Of a stretch of DNA of 64,000 nt, positions 35,771-45,189 are shown piece after piece (position 1 is the stretch's first letter; each line of letters opens with the position of its first letter). Under the pieces are notes generated by a model. It made no database searches, was not told the origin of the DNA, and was given only the letters and a program-made list of their open reading frames with translations. The DNA comes from Sinorhizobium americanum (GTDB lineage: Bacteria; Pseudomonadota; Alphaproteobacteria; Rhizobiales; Rhizobiaceae). The stretch spans positions 200,572 through 264,571 of the forward strand of contig NZ_LNQC01000076.1 in assembly GCF_001651855.1 (NCBI RefSeq), in the 5' to 3' direction. The translations under genes and the position numbers were made by a program.

Positions 35771-36730
35771 ATGGCGATCATCGGAGGGTTGGCGGTTCGG
35801 GATGATGAGGCGAGCATGGCGACGCGTGCGGCCTGGCTGCACTATGCAGGCGGCTTGACCCAGGCGGAAGTCGCCAAGCGCCTCGGCCTCACTTCGTTGA
35901 AGGCGCACCGGTTAATCATGAAGGCCAACCAGGAAGGCCTGGTGAAGGTCTATATCGACGGCGACGTCTCCGAATGCGTCGAGCTCGAACAGAAGCTTTC
36001 CGGCCGCTACGGCCTCGACTATTGCGAAGTGGTGCCGGATTTCGACAGCGACGACTTGCCGCTGAAGGCGCTCGGCATTTCGGGGGCGCAATTCCTGAGG
36101 CGCGAGATCGAACGGGGCGAGACGGCACTGATCGGCGTCGGCCATGGGCGAACGCTTGCCGCCTGCGTCGAATACCTGCCGCGCACACCCAGCAACAACA
36201 CCCGCTTCGTTTCGCTGCTCGGCGGCCTGACGCGCAAATTCTCTGCCAATCCGCATGACGTGATCCATCGGCTGGCGGAGCGTACCGGTGCCGAAGCCTT
36301 TGTGATGCCGGTGCCGTTCTTCGCCAACACGGTCGAGGACCGTGACGTGCTGTTCAGCCAGCGCGGCGTTCGTGAGGTCTTCGAGCTGGCGAAATCGGCC
36401 GATCTTCTGATGGTCGGGATCGGCACGGCCGAGCGCCAGGCGTCGCTGGTTGCGACGGGCATGATCGAGATGAGCGAAATCGAGGCCATCCAGAAAAGCG
36501 GCGCCGCGGGCGAGCTGCTCGGCCACTTCTTCGACGCGAAGGGCCGGCCGATCGAGACGACCCTTTCCAACCGCACCTTCACGCTCGGCCGCGACGACCT
36601 GCGCGACCGCCGCGCCGTGGCGGTCGCCGGCGGCAGGATCAAGGCACGCGCAATCCGTGCGGTGCTCGAAAGCGGTCTCTTGAACGGGTTGATCACCGAC
36701 GAGCGCACGGCGCAGGCGCTCGCCGCCTAG
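35771..36730 (+). CDS. eryD: SorC/DeoR-type sugar-binding transcriptional regulator, EryD-like
   Basis: A 319-residue protein with an N-terminal helix-turn-helix (YAGGLTQAEVAKRLGLTSLKAHRLI, residues about 26-50) and a C-terminal SorC sugar-phosphate-binding domain (GVGHGRTLAACVEYLP; DLLMVGIGT). The length equals that of Brucella EryD (about 316), the erythritol-responsive repressor. It precedes the ABC transporter genes rather than closing the operon as in Brucella. A GGAGG lies 4 nt before the ATG. Confidence 0.78.
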   Translation: MAIIGGLAVRDDEASMATRAAWLHYAGGLTQAEVAKRLGLTSLKAHRLIMKANQEGLVKVYIDGDVSECVELEQKLSGRYGLDYCEVVPDFDSDDLPLKALGISGAQFLRREIERGETALIGVGHGRTLAACVEYLPRTPSNNTRFVSLLGGLTRKFSANPHDVIHRLAERTGAEAFVMPVPFFANTVEDRDVLFSQRGVREVFELAKSADLLMVGIGTAERQASLVATGMIEMSEIEAIQKSGAAGELLGHFFDAKGRPIETTLSNRTFTLGRDDLRDRRAVAVAGGRIKARAIRAVLESGLLNGLITDERTAQALAA

Positions 36731-36832
36731 CGCATCGGTCCGAAAGTCGGACCCGATTTTCGGAAGGCACGATGCGGAGGTTCAAAGACTGACAGCGTCC
36801 TTTGCGCGTCCTGAAGGATGCACGGGGCCGTA
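36730..36832 (+). repeat. Mosaic intergenic repeat, copy 2
   Basis: Module A (36730-36777; GCGCATCG...CGATGCG) begins on the last base of the eryD-like stop codon. Module B (36791-36832; GACAGCGTCC...) has an inner stem CGTCCTGAAGGATG. It aligns along its length with copy 1 at 2010-2112. The remaining 120 bp before the binding-protein gene should contain the operon promoter; GGAGGAG precedes its ATG. Confidence 0.8.
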
Positions 36833-36951
36833 GGACAAACATTCTGGGCCGCGGCAGGGGGAGGAAAACCGCCGCAGCCGGGGAGGCAGTACCGGTCGGG
36901 TAGCCGGTCAGCTCATTGGAGCATTCTTACCCGCAACGGAGGAGAAAGCAG

Positions 36952-38397
36952 ATGTATGAGAAGGAGAAAGACCTCATAAGCGCATTCCTGCGTGGCGAGG
37001 TGGACCGCCGCGGGATGCTGAAAGGCCTCGGTGCGGCAGGTCTGACGGCAGGCACCGCTGGCACGCTGTTCAACATGATGTCGACCCGGGCGCTTGCCGC
37101 CGATTTCGACTGGAAGGCGCATTCCGGCAAGTCGGTGAAGCTGCTCTTGAACAAGCATCCCTATGCCGATGCAATGATCGCCAACCTGCAGACCTTCAAG
37201 GATCTGACGGGCATGGAAGTCACCTATGACGTCTTTCCGGAGGACGTCTATTTCGACAAGGTGACTGCGGCGCTGTCCTCGAGCTCGACGGAATACGACG
37301 CCTTCATGACCGGCGCCTACATGACCTGGACCTACGGCCCGGCCGGCTGGATCACCGACCTCAACGAATGGATCAAGGATACCTCGAAGACCAATCCGCA
37401 ATATGGCTGGGACGATTTCCTGCCGGGCGTCAAGGCATCCTGCGCCTGGAACGGCCAGCCGGGCGGCGCGCTCGGTTCGGAAGACGCCAAGCAATGGTGC
37501 ATTCCCTGGGGCTACGAGCAGAACAACCTCTCCTACAACAAGGAGATGTTCGACAAGGTCGGGGTCGGCGTTCCGAAGAACCTCGACGAACTGCTGACGA
37601 CGGCCGCAAAGCTCACCAAGGACGTTGGTGGCGGGGTCTACGGCATCGGCGTACGCGGCTCGCGCTCCTGGGCGACGATCCATCCGGGCTTCCTTTCGGG
37701 CTATGCGAACTTCGGCCAGAAGGATTTGAACGTCTCGGCCGACGGCAAGCTTTCGGCCGCTATGAACACGCCGGAATCGAAGGCCTTCCACGCCAAGTGG
37801 GTGCAGATGATCCAGGAGAGCGGCCCGAAGGACTGGTCGACCTATACCTGGTACCAGGTCGGCACCGACCTCGGCGCCGGCGCCTCGGCGATGATCTACG
37901 ACGCCGACATCCTCGGCTACTTCATGAACGGCGGCGACAACAAGATGGCCGGCAAGCTTGCCTATGCGCCCTTCGCCGCCAATCCGGCCGCCTCCGCACC
38001 GACGCCGAACATCTGGATCTGGTCGCTGTCGATGTCCAACTTCTCCAAGGACAAGGATGCGACCTGGTACTTCCTGCAATGGGCGACGGGCCTGGAGCAC
38101 GCGATCTTCGGGGCAACGAAGATGGATTTCGTCAATCCGGTGCGGGCGACCGTCTGGAAGGACGAAATCTTCCGCGAGCGGCTGAAGAAGAGCTATCCGG
38201 GCTATGTGGAGATGCACGACATTTCCGCGCCGGGCGCGAAGATCCACTTCACCGCCCAGCCTCTGTTCTTCGACCTCACCACTGAATGGGCGGCGACGCT
38301 TCAGAAGATGGTGGCGAAGGAAGTGCCGGTCGACGAGGGACTCGACAAGCTCGCCGAGAGCATCAACCGCCAGCTCGCGGAAGCAGGGCTCGGCTGA
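36952..38397 (+). CDS. Polyol ABC transporter solute-binding protein (Tat-exported)
   Basis: 481 residues from ATG 36952 with GGAGGAG upstream. The N-terminus has a twin-arginine signal (DRRGMLKGLG, then a hydrophobic stretch ending RALAADF), so it is probably folded before export. The rest is a family 1 extracellular binding protein. The gene order binding protein, two permeases, two ATPases is that of the rhizobial glycerol (Glp) and multiple-polyol (Mpt) importers. The likely substrates are erythritol and perhaps adonitol and L-arabitol, from the neighbouring genes. Confidence 0.87.
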   Translation: MYEKEKDLISAFLRGEVDRRGMLKGLGAAGLTAGTAGTLFNMMSTRALAADFDWKAHSGKSVKLLLNKHPYADAMIANLQTFKDLTGMEVTYDVFPEDVYFDKVTAALSSSSTEYDAFMTGAYMTWTYGPAGWITDLNEWIKDTSKTNPQYGWDDFLPGVKASCAWNGQPGGALGSEDAKQWCIPWGYEQNNLSYNKEMFDKVGVGVPKNLDELLTTAAKLTKDVGGGVYGIGVRGSRSWATIHPGFLSGYANFGQKDLNVSADGKLSAAMNTPESKAFHAKWVQMIQESGPKDWSTYTWYQVGTDLGAGASAMIYDADILGYFMNGGDNKMAGKLAYAPFAANPAASAPTPNIWIWSLSMSNFSKDKDATWYFLQWATGLEHAIFGATKMDFVNPVRATVWKDEIFRERLKKSYPGYVEMHDISAPGAKIHFTAQPLFFDLTTEWAATLQKMVAKEVPVDEGLDKLAESINRQLAEAGLG

Positions 38398-38533
38398 TCA
38401 CCGGCGACGCCGGCCCGTCATGGCGGGCCGGTCATCATCGACGCGAAATGTGCATACGAGGAGGGGTCTGGCCGCGCCGGCCGCGGCCGACCCCTTCATC
38501 GCCCTTCGCAAAGGCATCTGAACGGAGCTGGCC

Positions 38534-39457
38534 ATGGCTTCAGTGACGCAAACCCGGGCAGTGCCCCGCGGCTTCAGGATCAGCAAGAGGGTTCTGCCCT
38601 ATGTACTTTCGCTGCCGGCGCTTCTCGTCTGCATCGGCATCCTGATCCCGTTTTTCTCGGCGGTGGTCTATTCCTTCCAGCGCTACCGGTTGAGCCAGCC
38701 CTGGGCACGCCAGTTCAACTGGGGTGAGAACTACCTGAATTTCTTCACCGATTCCGGCTTCTGGAACACGCTACGGGTCTCGCTGCTCTACGCCGGCACC
38801 ACTGTCATCCTCGAGCTGCTGCTTGGCCTCGGCATAGCCCTGCTTTTGCAGCGACGCTCGACCGTCAACAACTTCATCTCGATCATGCTGCTCTTGCCGC
38901 TGATGACCGCACCGGCGCTCGCGGCGCTGATGTGGAAGCTGATGACCAATCCCGGCTTCGGGATCCTCAGCTACTTCGCCAGCCTGATCGGCCTTGAAAA
39001 CTTCCGCTGGGCCTCCTCGCCGGACACCGCGCTCCTGACGGTCGTGCTCGTCGACATCTGGGTCTACACGCCCTTCATCATGATCCTGCTGCTCGCCGGC
39101 CTTCGCTCCCTGCCGACCCAGCCCTTCGAGGCGGCCGCACTCGACGGGGTGCCGCGTACCTTCGTGTTCTTCCGCATCACGCTGCCGATGCTGACGCCCT
39201 ACATCCTGACGGCGACGCTCTTCCGGCTGCTCGACTCGATCCAGCAGTTCGACATCATCTATGCGATGACGCAGGGCGGCCCGGGCGATACGCTGACAGT
39301 CTTCCAGGTCGAGGCCTATCTCAATTTCTTCCAGTCGACCAATGTCGGCCGTTCCGCCGCGCTGCTGATCATCCTGTGGGCGATCACCTACACGCTGTCG
39401 AACGTCTTCATCAAGAACTGGCTCAGGCTGCGCGAGCGCGCCCGAGGCGAGGCGTAA
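38534..39457 (+). CDS. Polyol ABC transporter permease 1
   Basis: A 307-residue inner-membrane protein with six predicted transmembrane segments and an EAA loop (EAAALDGVPRTFVFFRITLP), MalF type. GGAGC lies before the ATG. The 136-bp gap upstream after the binding-protein gene shows a CCGGCGACGCCGG-type stem that may reduce downstream transcription, as is common when a binding protein is made in excess. Confidence 0.9.
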   Translation: MASVTQTRAVPRGFRISKRVLPYVLSLPALLVCIGILIPFFSAVVYSFQRYRLSQPWARQFNWGENYLNFFTDSGFWNTLRVSLLYAGTTVILELLLGLGIALLLQRRSTVNNFISIMLLLPLMTAPALAALMWKLMTNPGFGILSYFASLIGLENFRWASSPDTALLTVVLVDIWVYTPFIMILLLAGLRSLPTQPFEAAALDGVPRTFVFFRITLPMLTPYILTATLFRLLDSIQQFDIIYAMTQGGPGDTLTVFQVEAYLNFFQSTNVGRSAALLIILWAITYTLSNVFIKNWLRLRERARGEA

Positions 39458-39467
39458 GGAGGTCAAG

Positions 39468-40325
39468 ATGGAAGCCATGTCTCCGCTCGAACGGGTCCTA
39501 CGCGGCATTGCCCTGACGCTGGTCGTCGTCTTCTTCATGTTCCCGATTGTCTGGATTTTCCTGATGTCCTTCCAGACGAACGAGACGATCCTGAGGATTC
39601 CGCCTTCGATCGTCTTCACGCCGACTTTGGACAACTATGCGGCGCTGATCACCGGCAAGCTGCAGACCGCCGCCGGCACGCTCGACATCGCCTTCATGCG
39701 CAATCTCGGGAACTCGGTGTTCCTGTCAGTCGTCTCCGTCGCGGTGGCGCTCGCCCTCGGCGTGCCCGCCGCCTATGCCTTTGCGCGGCACAAGTTCAGG
39801 GGTTCGGAGGATATCGCCTTCACGCTGCTCTCCTTCCGCTTCGCGCCGCCCTTGCTGGTGCTCCTGCCGTTGACGCAATATTTCCAGTGGCTTGGCCTCT
39901 CGAACACCTATTTCGGTCTGATCTGGGTCTATCAGCTGATCTGCCTGCCGCTCATCCTCTGGATCGTGCGCGGCTATTTCGAGGACATCTCGGCCGATGT
40001 CGAATATGCCTATCGCATCGCCGGCCATTCCTGGTTTTCGACCTTCCGCAAGATCGCCCTGCCGCTGGCGGGGCCTGGGATCGCGGCGGCCGGCCTGCTC
40101 GCCTTCATCTTCGCCTGGAACAATTTCGTCTTTGCGCTGGTGCTGGCCTCGGCCGACAAGCAGCCGGTGACGGTCGGCGCGCTTGCCTTCGTCACGGCCT
40201 CCGGCATCCAATACGGCCAGATCGCCGCGGCGATCGTACTGTCGATCACGCCGACGCTCGCTCTCGCACTTTACGCCCAGCGCTACCTCGTCGAAGGCCT
40301 GTCGCTCGGTGCGGTGAAGGGATAA
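39468..40325 (+). CDS. Polyol ABC transporter permease 2
   Basis: A 285-residue MalG-type permease: six transmembrane segments and an EAA-like loop (EYAYRIAGHSWFSTFRKIALP, in which the EAA residues are changed to EYA). AAGGAGG precedes the ATG closely. It lies 10 bp after permease 1 and 6 bp before the first ATPase gene. Confidence 0.9.
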   Translation: MEAMSPLERVLRGIALTLVVVFFMFPIVWIFLMSFQTNETILRIPPSIVFTPTLDNYAALITGKLQTAAGTLDIAFMRNLGNSVFLSVVSVAVALALGVPAAYAFARHKFRGSEDIAFTLLSFRFAPPLLVLLPLTQYFQWLGLSNTYFGLIWVYQLICLPLILWIVRGYFEDISADVEYAYRIAGHSWFSTFRKIALPLAGPGIAAAGLLAFIFAWNNFVFALVLASADKQPVTVGALAFVTASGIQYGQIAAAIVLSITPTLALALYAQRYLVEGLSLGAVKG

Positions 40326-40331
40326 TCGCTG

Positions 40332-41447
40332 ATGACGACACTGCAGTTGAAGAACATCGTCAAACGGTACAAGGGCCAGACAGTCCTTGATCTGTCGCTC
40401 GATGTGGCCGATGGCGAGCGTCTGGTGCTCTTCGGCCCGTCGGGCGCCGGCAAGACGGTGCTGCTGAGGCTCGTTGCCGGCGTCATCGATCCCGATGAGG
40501 GCCGCGTGCTGATCGGTGGCGAGGACATGACAGACGTCGATGCGGAGCATCGCGGCGTCGGCATGGCTTTCCAAAATTTCGCGCTCTTCCCGCATATGAG
40601 CGCCTTCGACAATATCGCCAGCGCGCTGACGGCGCGTAGATTCTCGAAGGAGGCGATCGCTGCCGGCGTCGAGAAGGTGGCAAGGCTCCTGAAGATCGAC
40701 CACGTGCTCAGCCACCATCCGAAGGCGCTTTCCAACGGGCAGAAGCAGCGCACCGCACTTGCCCGGGCGCTGGTCGGCTCGCCGCCGCTGCTCCTGCTCG
40801 ACGATCCGCTCCGCAACGTCGATGCCAAGCTGCGTTTCGAGATGCGCCTGGAACTGCCGCGTCTTCTCGCCGCCCAAGGCGCGACCGTCATCTACGTCAC
40901 CCAGGACTATAAGGAGGCGATGGCGCTCGGTGACCGCATCGCCGTGATGTTCGAGGGGCAGCTGCGCCAGATCGGCACGCCGGCCGACATCTACGACACT
41001 CCGGCGGAGCTCGAGATTGCCCGGCTGTTCGGCGACCCGACGATCAACCTGCTCGACGTCGTGCCGCAGCGCGGGCCCGATGGCGCCTTTGCCGAACTGT
41101 CCGGCGTCCGCCTTCGCCTGCCGGGCTTCGGGCCGGAAATTGTCGGGAGGGCCTGTGTTCTTGGCGTCCGGCCGGAAAACATCACCTTCACGGAGGCCTC
41201 GGCAGTTGGGGCGATCCCCGTCACGGTCGAGGCCGAAACGCCGCTCAACGAAAAAACCGTCACGCTGACGCTGACGGCGCGCCGCCGGGAAATCCTCGTG
41301 TCGCGGCCGGCCGGAATGCCAGGCCCGCAGGCCGGCCCGGCACACCTTGCCGTCAACAGCCGGGCGACCCTGCTGTTCGACAAAGGCAGCGGCCGGCTGA
41401 TGCGGCCGTCGGAGCCTGCCTCCAAGCGGAATGGAGAAGCGGCATGA
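40332..41447 (+). CDS. Polyol ABC transporter ATPase 1, with degenerate catalytic residues
   Basis: A 371-residue MalK-like subunit. Walker A is normal (GPSGAGKT, about residues 35-42) and the Q-loop is normal (FQNFALFPHM). The signature is LSNGQKQR. Walker B reads LLLLDDP, with Asp where the catalytic Glu is expected, and the switch region reads YVTQDYKEA, with Gln in place of His. This points to a weak or inactive hydrolysis site. A C-terminal TOBE-type domain follows. It overlaps ATPase 2 by 4 bp. Confidence 0.9.
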   Translation: MTTLQLKNIVKRYKGQTVLDLSLDVADGERLVLFGPSGAGKTVLLRLVAGVIDPDEGRVLIGGEDMTDVDAEHRGVGMAFQNFALFPHMSAFDNIASALTARRFSKEAIAAGVEKVARLLKIDHVLSHHPKALSNGQKQRTALARALVGSPPLLLLDDPLRNVDAKLRFEMRLELPRLLAAQGATVIYVTQDYKEAMALGDRIAVMFEGQLRQIGTPADIYDTPAELEIARLFGDPTINLLDVVPQRGPDGAFAELSGVRLRLPGFGPEIVGRACVLGVRPENITFTEASAVGAIPVTVEAETPLNEKTVTLTLTARRREILVSRPAGMPGPQAGPAHLAVNSRATLLFDKGSGRLMRPSEPASKRNGEAA

Positions 41448-42568
41448 CCGACATTGCGCTCCTGTTGAAGGATGTCGACAAGTTCTACGGGCCGATCGAT
41501 TACGGCGTCCACGCCGTCAAGAAACTCAGCATGGATGTCAGGAAGGGTGAGATCATCGCGCTTCTCGGCTCCTCGGGTTGCGGCAAGACCTCGACGCTCC
41601 GGATGATCGCGGGCTTCGAGGCGGTGTCGCGCGGCAGGATCTCGCTTGGCGGCCGCGAGATCCAGACATTCCCGCCGGTTCGCCGCAATGTGGCGATGGC
41701 CTTCGAAGGCTACTCGCTCTATCCGCCCCTGACGGTGCGGGAAAACATTGCCTTCGCGCTCAAGGCCTCAAAGCTCTCGCAGAGCACCGTCGACGAGAAG
41801 GTGGCGAGCATCGCCAGGCTGCTCGAGATCGAGGACATACTCGGCCGCTATCCGAGCTCGATCTCCGGCGGCCAGCAGCAGCGCGCCTCGCTCGGCCGGG
41901 CGCTGATCCGCGATGCTAGCCTGCACCTGCTCGACGAGCCGATGGGGCAGCTCGAGCCGCAATTGCGTGCGGTGCTGCGCGGCCGCATCAAGCACTACAT
42001 CAAGGAACGCGGGCTGACCGCCATTCTCGTCACCCACGACCAGACCGAGGCGAACGCGCTTGCCGACCGCATCGCCGTCATGGAAGGCGGCGTGCTGCAG
42101 CAGTTCGACACGCCGCAGCGGATCAAGGAGCGGCCGGCCAATCTCTTTACCGGCACCTTCGTCGGCGAGCCGCCGATGAACGTCTTCGAGGCGAGCGTTA
42201 ACGCCTCCGAAAGCCGCCTGGCCTTCGGTCTCAAGGAGGGTATCCGGCTCGAATATGCCGCGTCCGATTTTTCGCATGCGGTGCGCGATGCGCTGAGAAA
42301 GCGCCAGCGGGTGGTTCTCGGCGTCAGGCCCTATGCGGTGAAGCGCAGTGCCGACGGAGTCACCGGCCGCGTCGCCGTCAATCAGTGGCTCGGCGACCAG
42401 ACGCATATCGCCGCAGATTTCGCCGGTGGGACGCTGGTACTGGTCGAGCACGATCGGGCAAGGCTCGAGGTCGGCCAACCGATTGGCATCCGCCTCGAAC
42501 CGGCGAGCCTGCATGTCTTCGACGGCGAGAGCGGCGATGCGATCTCGCATGGGGAGGAGCTCGCCTGA
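41444..42568 (+). CDS. Polyol ABC transporter ATPase 2
   Basis: A 374-residue MalK-like subunit with Walker A GSSGCGKT, signature SISGGQQQR, Walker B LHLLDEP with catalytic Glu present, and H-loop LVTHDQTEA. Two usual features are altered: the Q-loop Gln is Glu (FEGYSLYPP) and the D-loop reads GQLEPQ instead of SNLDA. It probably pairs with ATPase 1 as an asymmetric heterodimer, as in the GlpS/GlpT glycerol importer. Its stop overlaps the start of the kinase gene. Confidence 0.9.
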   Translation: MTDIALLLKDVDKFYGPIDYGVHAVKKLSMDVRKGEIIALLGSSGCGKTSTLRMIAGFEAVSRGRISLGGREIQTFPPVRRNVAMAFEGYSLYPPLTVRENIAFALKASKLSQSTVDEKVASIARLLEIEDILGRYPSSISGGQQQRASLGRALIRDASLHLLDEPMGQLEPQLRAVLRGRIKHYIKERGLTAILVTHDQTEANALADRIAVMEGGVLQQFDTPQRIKERPANLFTGTFVGEPPMNVFEASVNASESRLAFGLKEGIRLEYAASDFSHAVRDALRKRQRVVLGVRPYAVKRSADGVTGRVAVNQWLGDQTHIAADFAGGTLVLVEHDRARLEVGQPIGIRLEPASLHVFDGESGDAISHGEELA

Positions 42569-44145
42569 TGCGCGACATCCTGATCGGCATCGATGCGGGA
42601 ACGTCGGTCATCAAGTCGGTCGCCTTCGACCTCGGCGGCCGGCAACTCGCCATGGCAGCCGCTCCGAACAGCTACGAGGCGGTGGGGCGGACGGGCAGCG
42701 TGCAGGACCTGCGCCGCACCTGGGCCGATACGGTGAAAACCCTGGTCGAGCTCTCGGCCAGGATCGAGAACCTCCCTGGCCGCGTTGCCGCCATCGCGGT
42801 GACCGGTCAGGGAGACGGCACCTGGATGATCGACAGCGACGGCGAACCGGTCGGCAAGGGATGGCTCTGGCTCGATGCGCGGGCCAGCGAAACGGTCGAG
42901 CGGCTGCGCGGCGACAGCGGCGATGTCGAGCGGTTCTCGCACACCGGTTCGGGTCTGGCCGCCTGCCAGCAGGGGACGCAACTGCGCTGGATGATGGATC
43001 ATGCGCCGGAGATGCTTGCCGGCGCGACCACCGCCTTTCATTGCAAGGACTGGCTCTATTTCAACCTGACGGGCGAGCGCGCCACCGACCCGTCGGAGGC
43101 GAACTTCACCTATGGCGATTTCCGTACCCGGCAATATTGCGACGAGGTGATTTCCTTCCTCGGCCTCGAGAAGCTGAGGCATCTGCTGCCGGAAATCGTC
43201 GACGGGGCGACGACGCAGCATCCGCTGTCAAAGGCCGCCGCCACGGCCACCGGCCTTCCGGCCGGGACGCCCGTGGTGCTCGGCTATGTCGACGTGGTTT
43301 GCACGGCGCTCGGCGCAGGACTTTATGATCCGGGAACCGACGCGGGTTGTTCGATCATCGGCTCGACCGGCATGCATATGCGGCTGGCAACGAGCGCAGA
43401 AGACGTCCGGCTCAACCGCGATCTGACCGGCTACACGATGTGCATGCCGATCCTGAACACCTATACGCAGATGCAGTCGAACATGGCGGCGACTCTCAAC
43501 ATCGACTGGATCCTTTCGATCGCCGGGGGTGTGCTGAAGGGTATGGGGGTCGAAAAGTCCAAGGGCGAGTTGCTCGCCCACGTGGATGGCTGGCTTGAGG
43601 AGGCAAGGGGCACGCCGCTTCTCTTCGAGCCCTATATTTCCGAGGCCGGCGAGCGCGGGCCCTTCGTCGACGCCTCGGCGCGGGCGTCCTTCGTCGGGCT
43701 GTCGAGCACCCATGGCTTCGGCGACATGGTGCGGGCCGTCTTCGACGGCCTCGCCCTTGCCGCCCGAGATTGTTATGCCGAAATGGGGCCGCTGCCGGAA
43801 CGCATTCGGCTGACCGGCGGTGCGGCGCGCAGCGCCTCTCTGCGCCGCATCCTCGGCGGTGCGCTTGGCGCCAGCATCCAGACCAGCGAACGGGAAGAGG
43901 CGGGGGCCGCAGGCGTCGCGATGATCGCCGCAGTTTCGCTCGGCATCTATCCCTCGATGGCCGATTGCGTTGGCGATTGGGTGCGGCCGCAGCAGCGCCC
44001 TGGCGAGCCGGCCGACGAGGAACTGGTCCGGCGCTACGACGCGCTTTTCCCCGCCTATCAGCAGTCGCGCCTCGCGCTCAGGCCCGTCTGGCACGCGCTC
44101 TCCCACGCGGCCGGCTCGGGGGATCAACAGGACAAACCGAAATGA
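42568..44145 (+). CDS. eryA: Erythritol kinase-like FGGY kinase
   Basis: 525 residues from ATG 42568, overlapping the ATPase stop; Brucella EryA has about 519. The FGGY ATPase fold starts with ILIGIDAGTSVIKSVAFDL, contains TGQGDGTW and ends with the glycine-rich RLTGGAARSASLRRIL. Expected reaction: erythritol + ATP to L-erythritol 4-phosphate. A pentitol kinase is an alternative. The 4-bp overlap with the dehydrogenase gene downstream marks an operon. Confidence 0.8.
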   Translation: MRDILIGIDAGTSVIKSVAFDLGGRQLAMAAAPNSYEAVGRTGSVQDLRRTWADTVKTLVELSARIENLPGRVAAIAVTGQGDGTWMIDSDGEPVGKGWLWLDARASETVERLRGDSGDVERFSHTGSGLAACQQGTQLRWMMDHAPEMLAGATTAFHCKDWLYFNLTGERATDPSEANFTYGDFRTRQYCDEVISFLGLEKLRHLLPEIVDGATTQHPLSKAAATATGLPAGTPVVLGYVDVVCTALGAGLYDPGTDAGCSIIGSTGMHMRLATSAEDVRLNRDLTGYTMCMPILNTYTQMQSNMAATLNIDWILSIAGGVLKGMGVEKSKGELLAHVDGWLEEARGTPLLFEPYISEAGERGPFVDASARASFVGLSSTHGFGDMVRAVFDGLALAARDCYAEMGPLPERIRLTGGAARSASLRRILGGALGASIQTSEREEAGAAGVAMIAAVSLGIYPSMADCVGDWVRPQQRPGEPADEELVRRYDALFPAYQQSRLALRPVWHALSHAAGSGDQQDKPK

Positions 44146-45179
44146 AGAAGATTGCCATCATCGGCGACCGGTTCATGCTGCCGGAGGTGTTCCGCGACAA
44201 GATCGTGGAGGCCTGCGGCGACGGGCATGAGATCCGCACGGTTGAACAACCTTGGCCGGATGTGCCCATGGAGCACGGCTACGCGGTCGAGGGCATGGAC
44301 GGGCTCAAGGAATATCTCGGCAAGCCCGCCGAGATCATCCGTTTCGTCGGTGACGCCGAAATCCTGGTGACGCAGCTTGCGCCCTTGTCGCGGGCGATGC
44401 TTGCGGAGCTGCCGAACCTGAAGCTCGTCGCCGTCTCCCGCGGCGGTCCGGTCAATATCGACATGAGTGCCGCGCGCGATGCCGGTGTGCGGGTCGTTAA
44501 CACGCCGGGGCGAAATGCGAGCGCCGTAGCGGAGTTCACGATCGGCGCCATTCTCGCAGAGACGCGGCTGATCCGGGTGGGCCACGAGGCGTTGCGCAAG
44601 GGCGAATGGCGCGGCGACCTTTACCGCGCCGACCGCACGGGCCGCGAGCTTTCGGAAATGACCGTCGGCGTCGTCGGCTACGGCAATATCGGCACCAAGG
44701 TCGTCCGGCTGCTGCGCGCCTTCGGTACCAAAGTGCTCGTCCACGACCCCTATGTGCAGCTCAGCGCCGAGGACCGTAACGCGGGCGTCGAGCATGTTTC
44801 GTTCGACGAACTCCTGGAACGCTCGGACGTGGTGACGCTGCATCCGCGCGTGACCGCGGAAACGCGTAACATGATGAACGCCGAGAGTTTCGCGAAGATG
44901 AAGCCGGGGGCGATCTTCGTAAACACCGCGCGCGGACCGCTCTGCGATTATGAGGCGCTTTACGACAATCTCGTCAGCGGTCACCTGTCGAGCGCCATGC
45001 TGGAGACCTTCGCGGTCGAGCCGGTGCCTGAAGAATGGCCGTTGCTCAAGCTGCCGAATGTCACCCTGACGCCGCATATCGCCGGTGCCTCGGTCCGGAC
45101 CGTCACCTATGCAGCGGAAATGGCCGCGGAGGAGGTGCGCCGCTACATCGCCGGCCTGCCGCCGGTCAATCCGTGCTGA
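44142..45179 (+). CDS. D-isomer-specific 2-hydroxyacid dehydrogenase-like protein
   Basis: 345 residues from ATG 44142, overlapping the kinase stop. The NAD-binding motif GVVGYGNIGTKV is at about 178-189. Catalytic residues are visible: Arg in NTARGPLCDY, Glu in ETFAVEPVP and His in TPHIAGAS. The fold is that of phosphoglycerate dehydrogenase-like enzymes. There is no counterpart in the Brucella ery operon. It may act on a polyol-derived acid or ketose phosphate. The substrate is not predictable from the sequence. Confidence 0.8.
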   Translation: MKKIAIIGDRFMLPEVFRDKIVEACGDGHEIRTVEQPWPDVPMEHGYAVEGMDGLKEYLGKPAEIIRFVGDAEILVTQLAPLSRAMLAELPNLKLVAVSRGGPVNIDMSAARDAGVRVVNTPGRNASAVAEFTIGAILAETRLIRVGHEALRKGEWRGDLYRADRTGRELSEMTVGVVGYGNIGTKVVRLLRAFGTKVLVHDPYVQLSAEDRNAGVEHVSFDELLERSDVVTLHPRVTAETRNMMNAESFAKMKPGAIFVNTARGPLCDYEALYDNLVSGHLSSAMLETFAVEPVPEEWPLLKLPNVTLTPHIAGASVRTVTYAAEMAAEEVRRYIAGLPPVNPC

Positions 45180-45189
45180 GGGGACGGCG

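Noticed and set aside
39726-41345. Minus-strand open frame of about 540 codons opposite the polyol permease and ATPase genes
   Set aside because: Antisense shadow; no motif, and the plus strand carries full permease and ATPase signatures.
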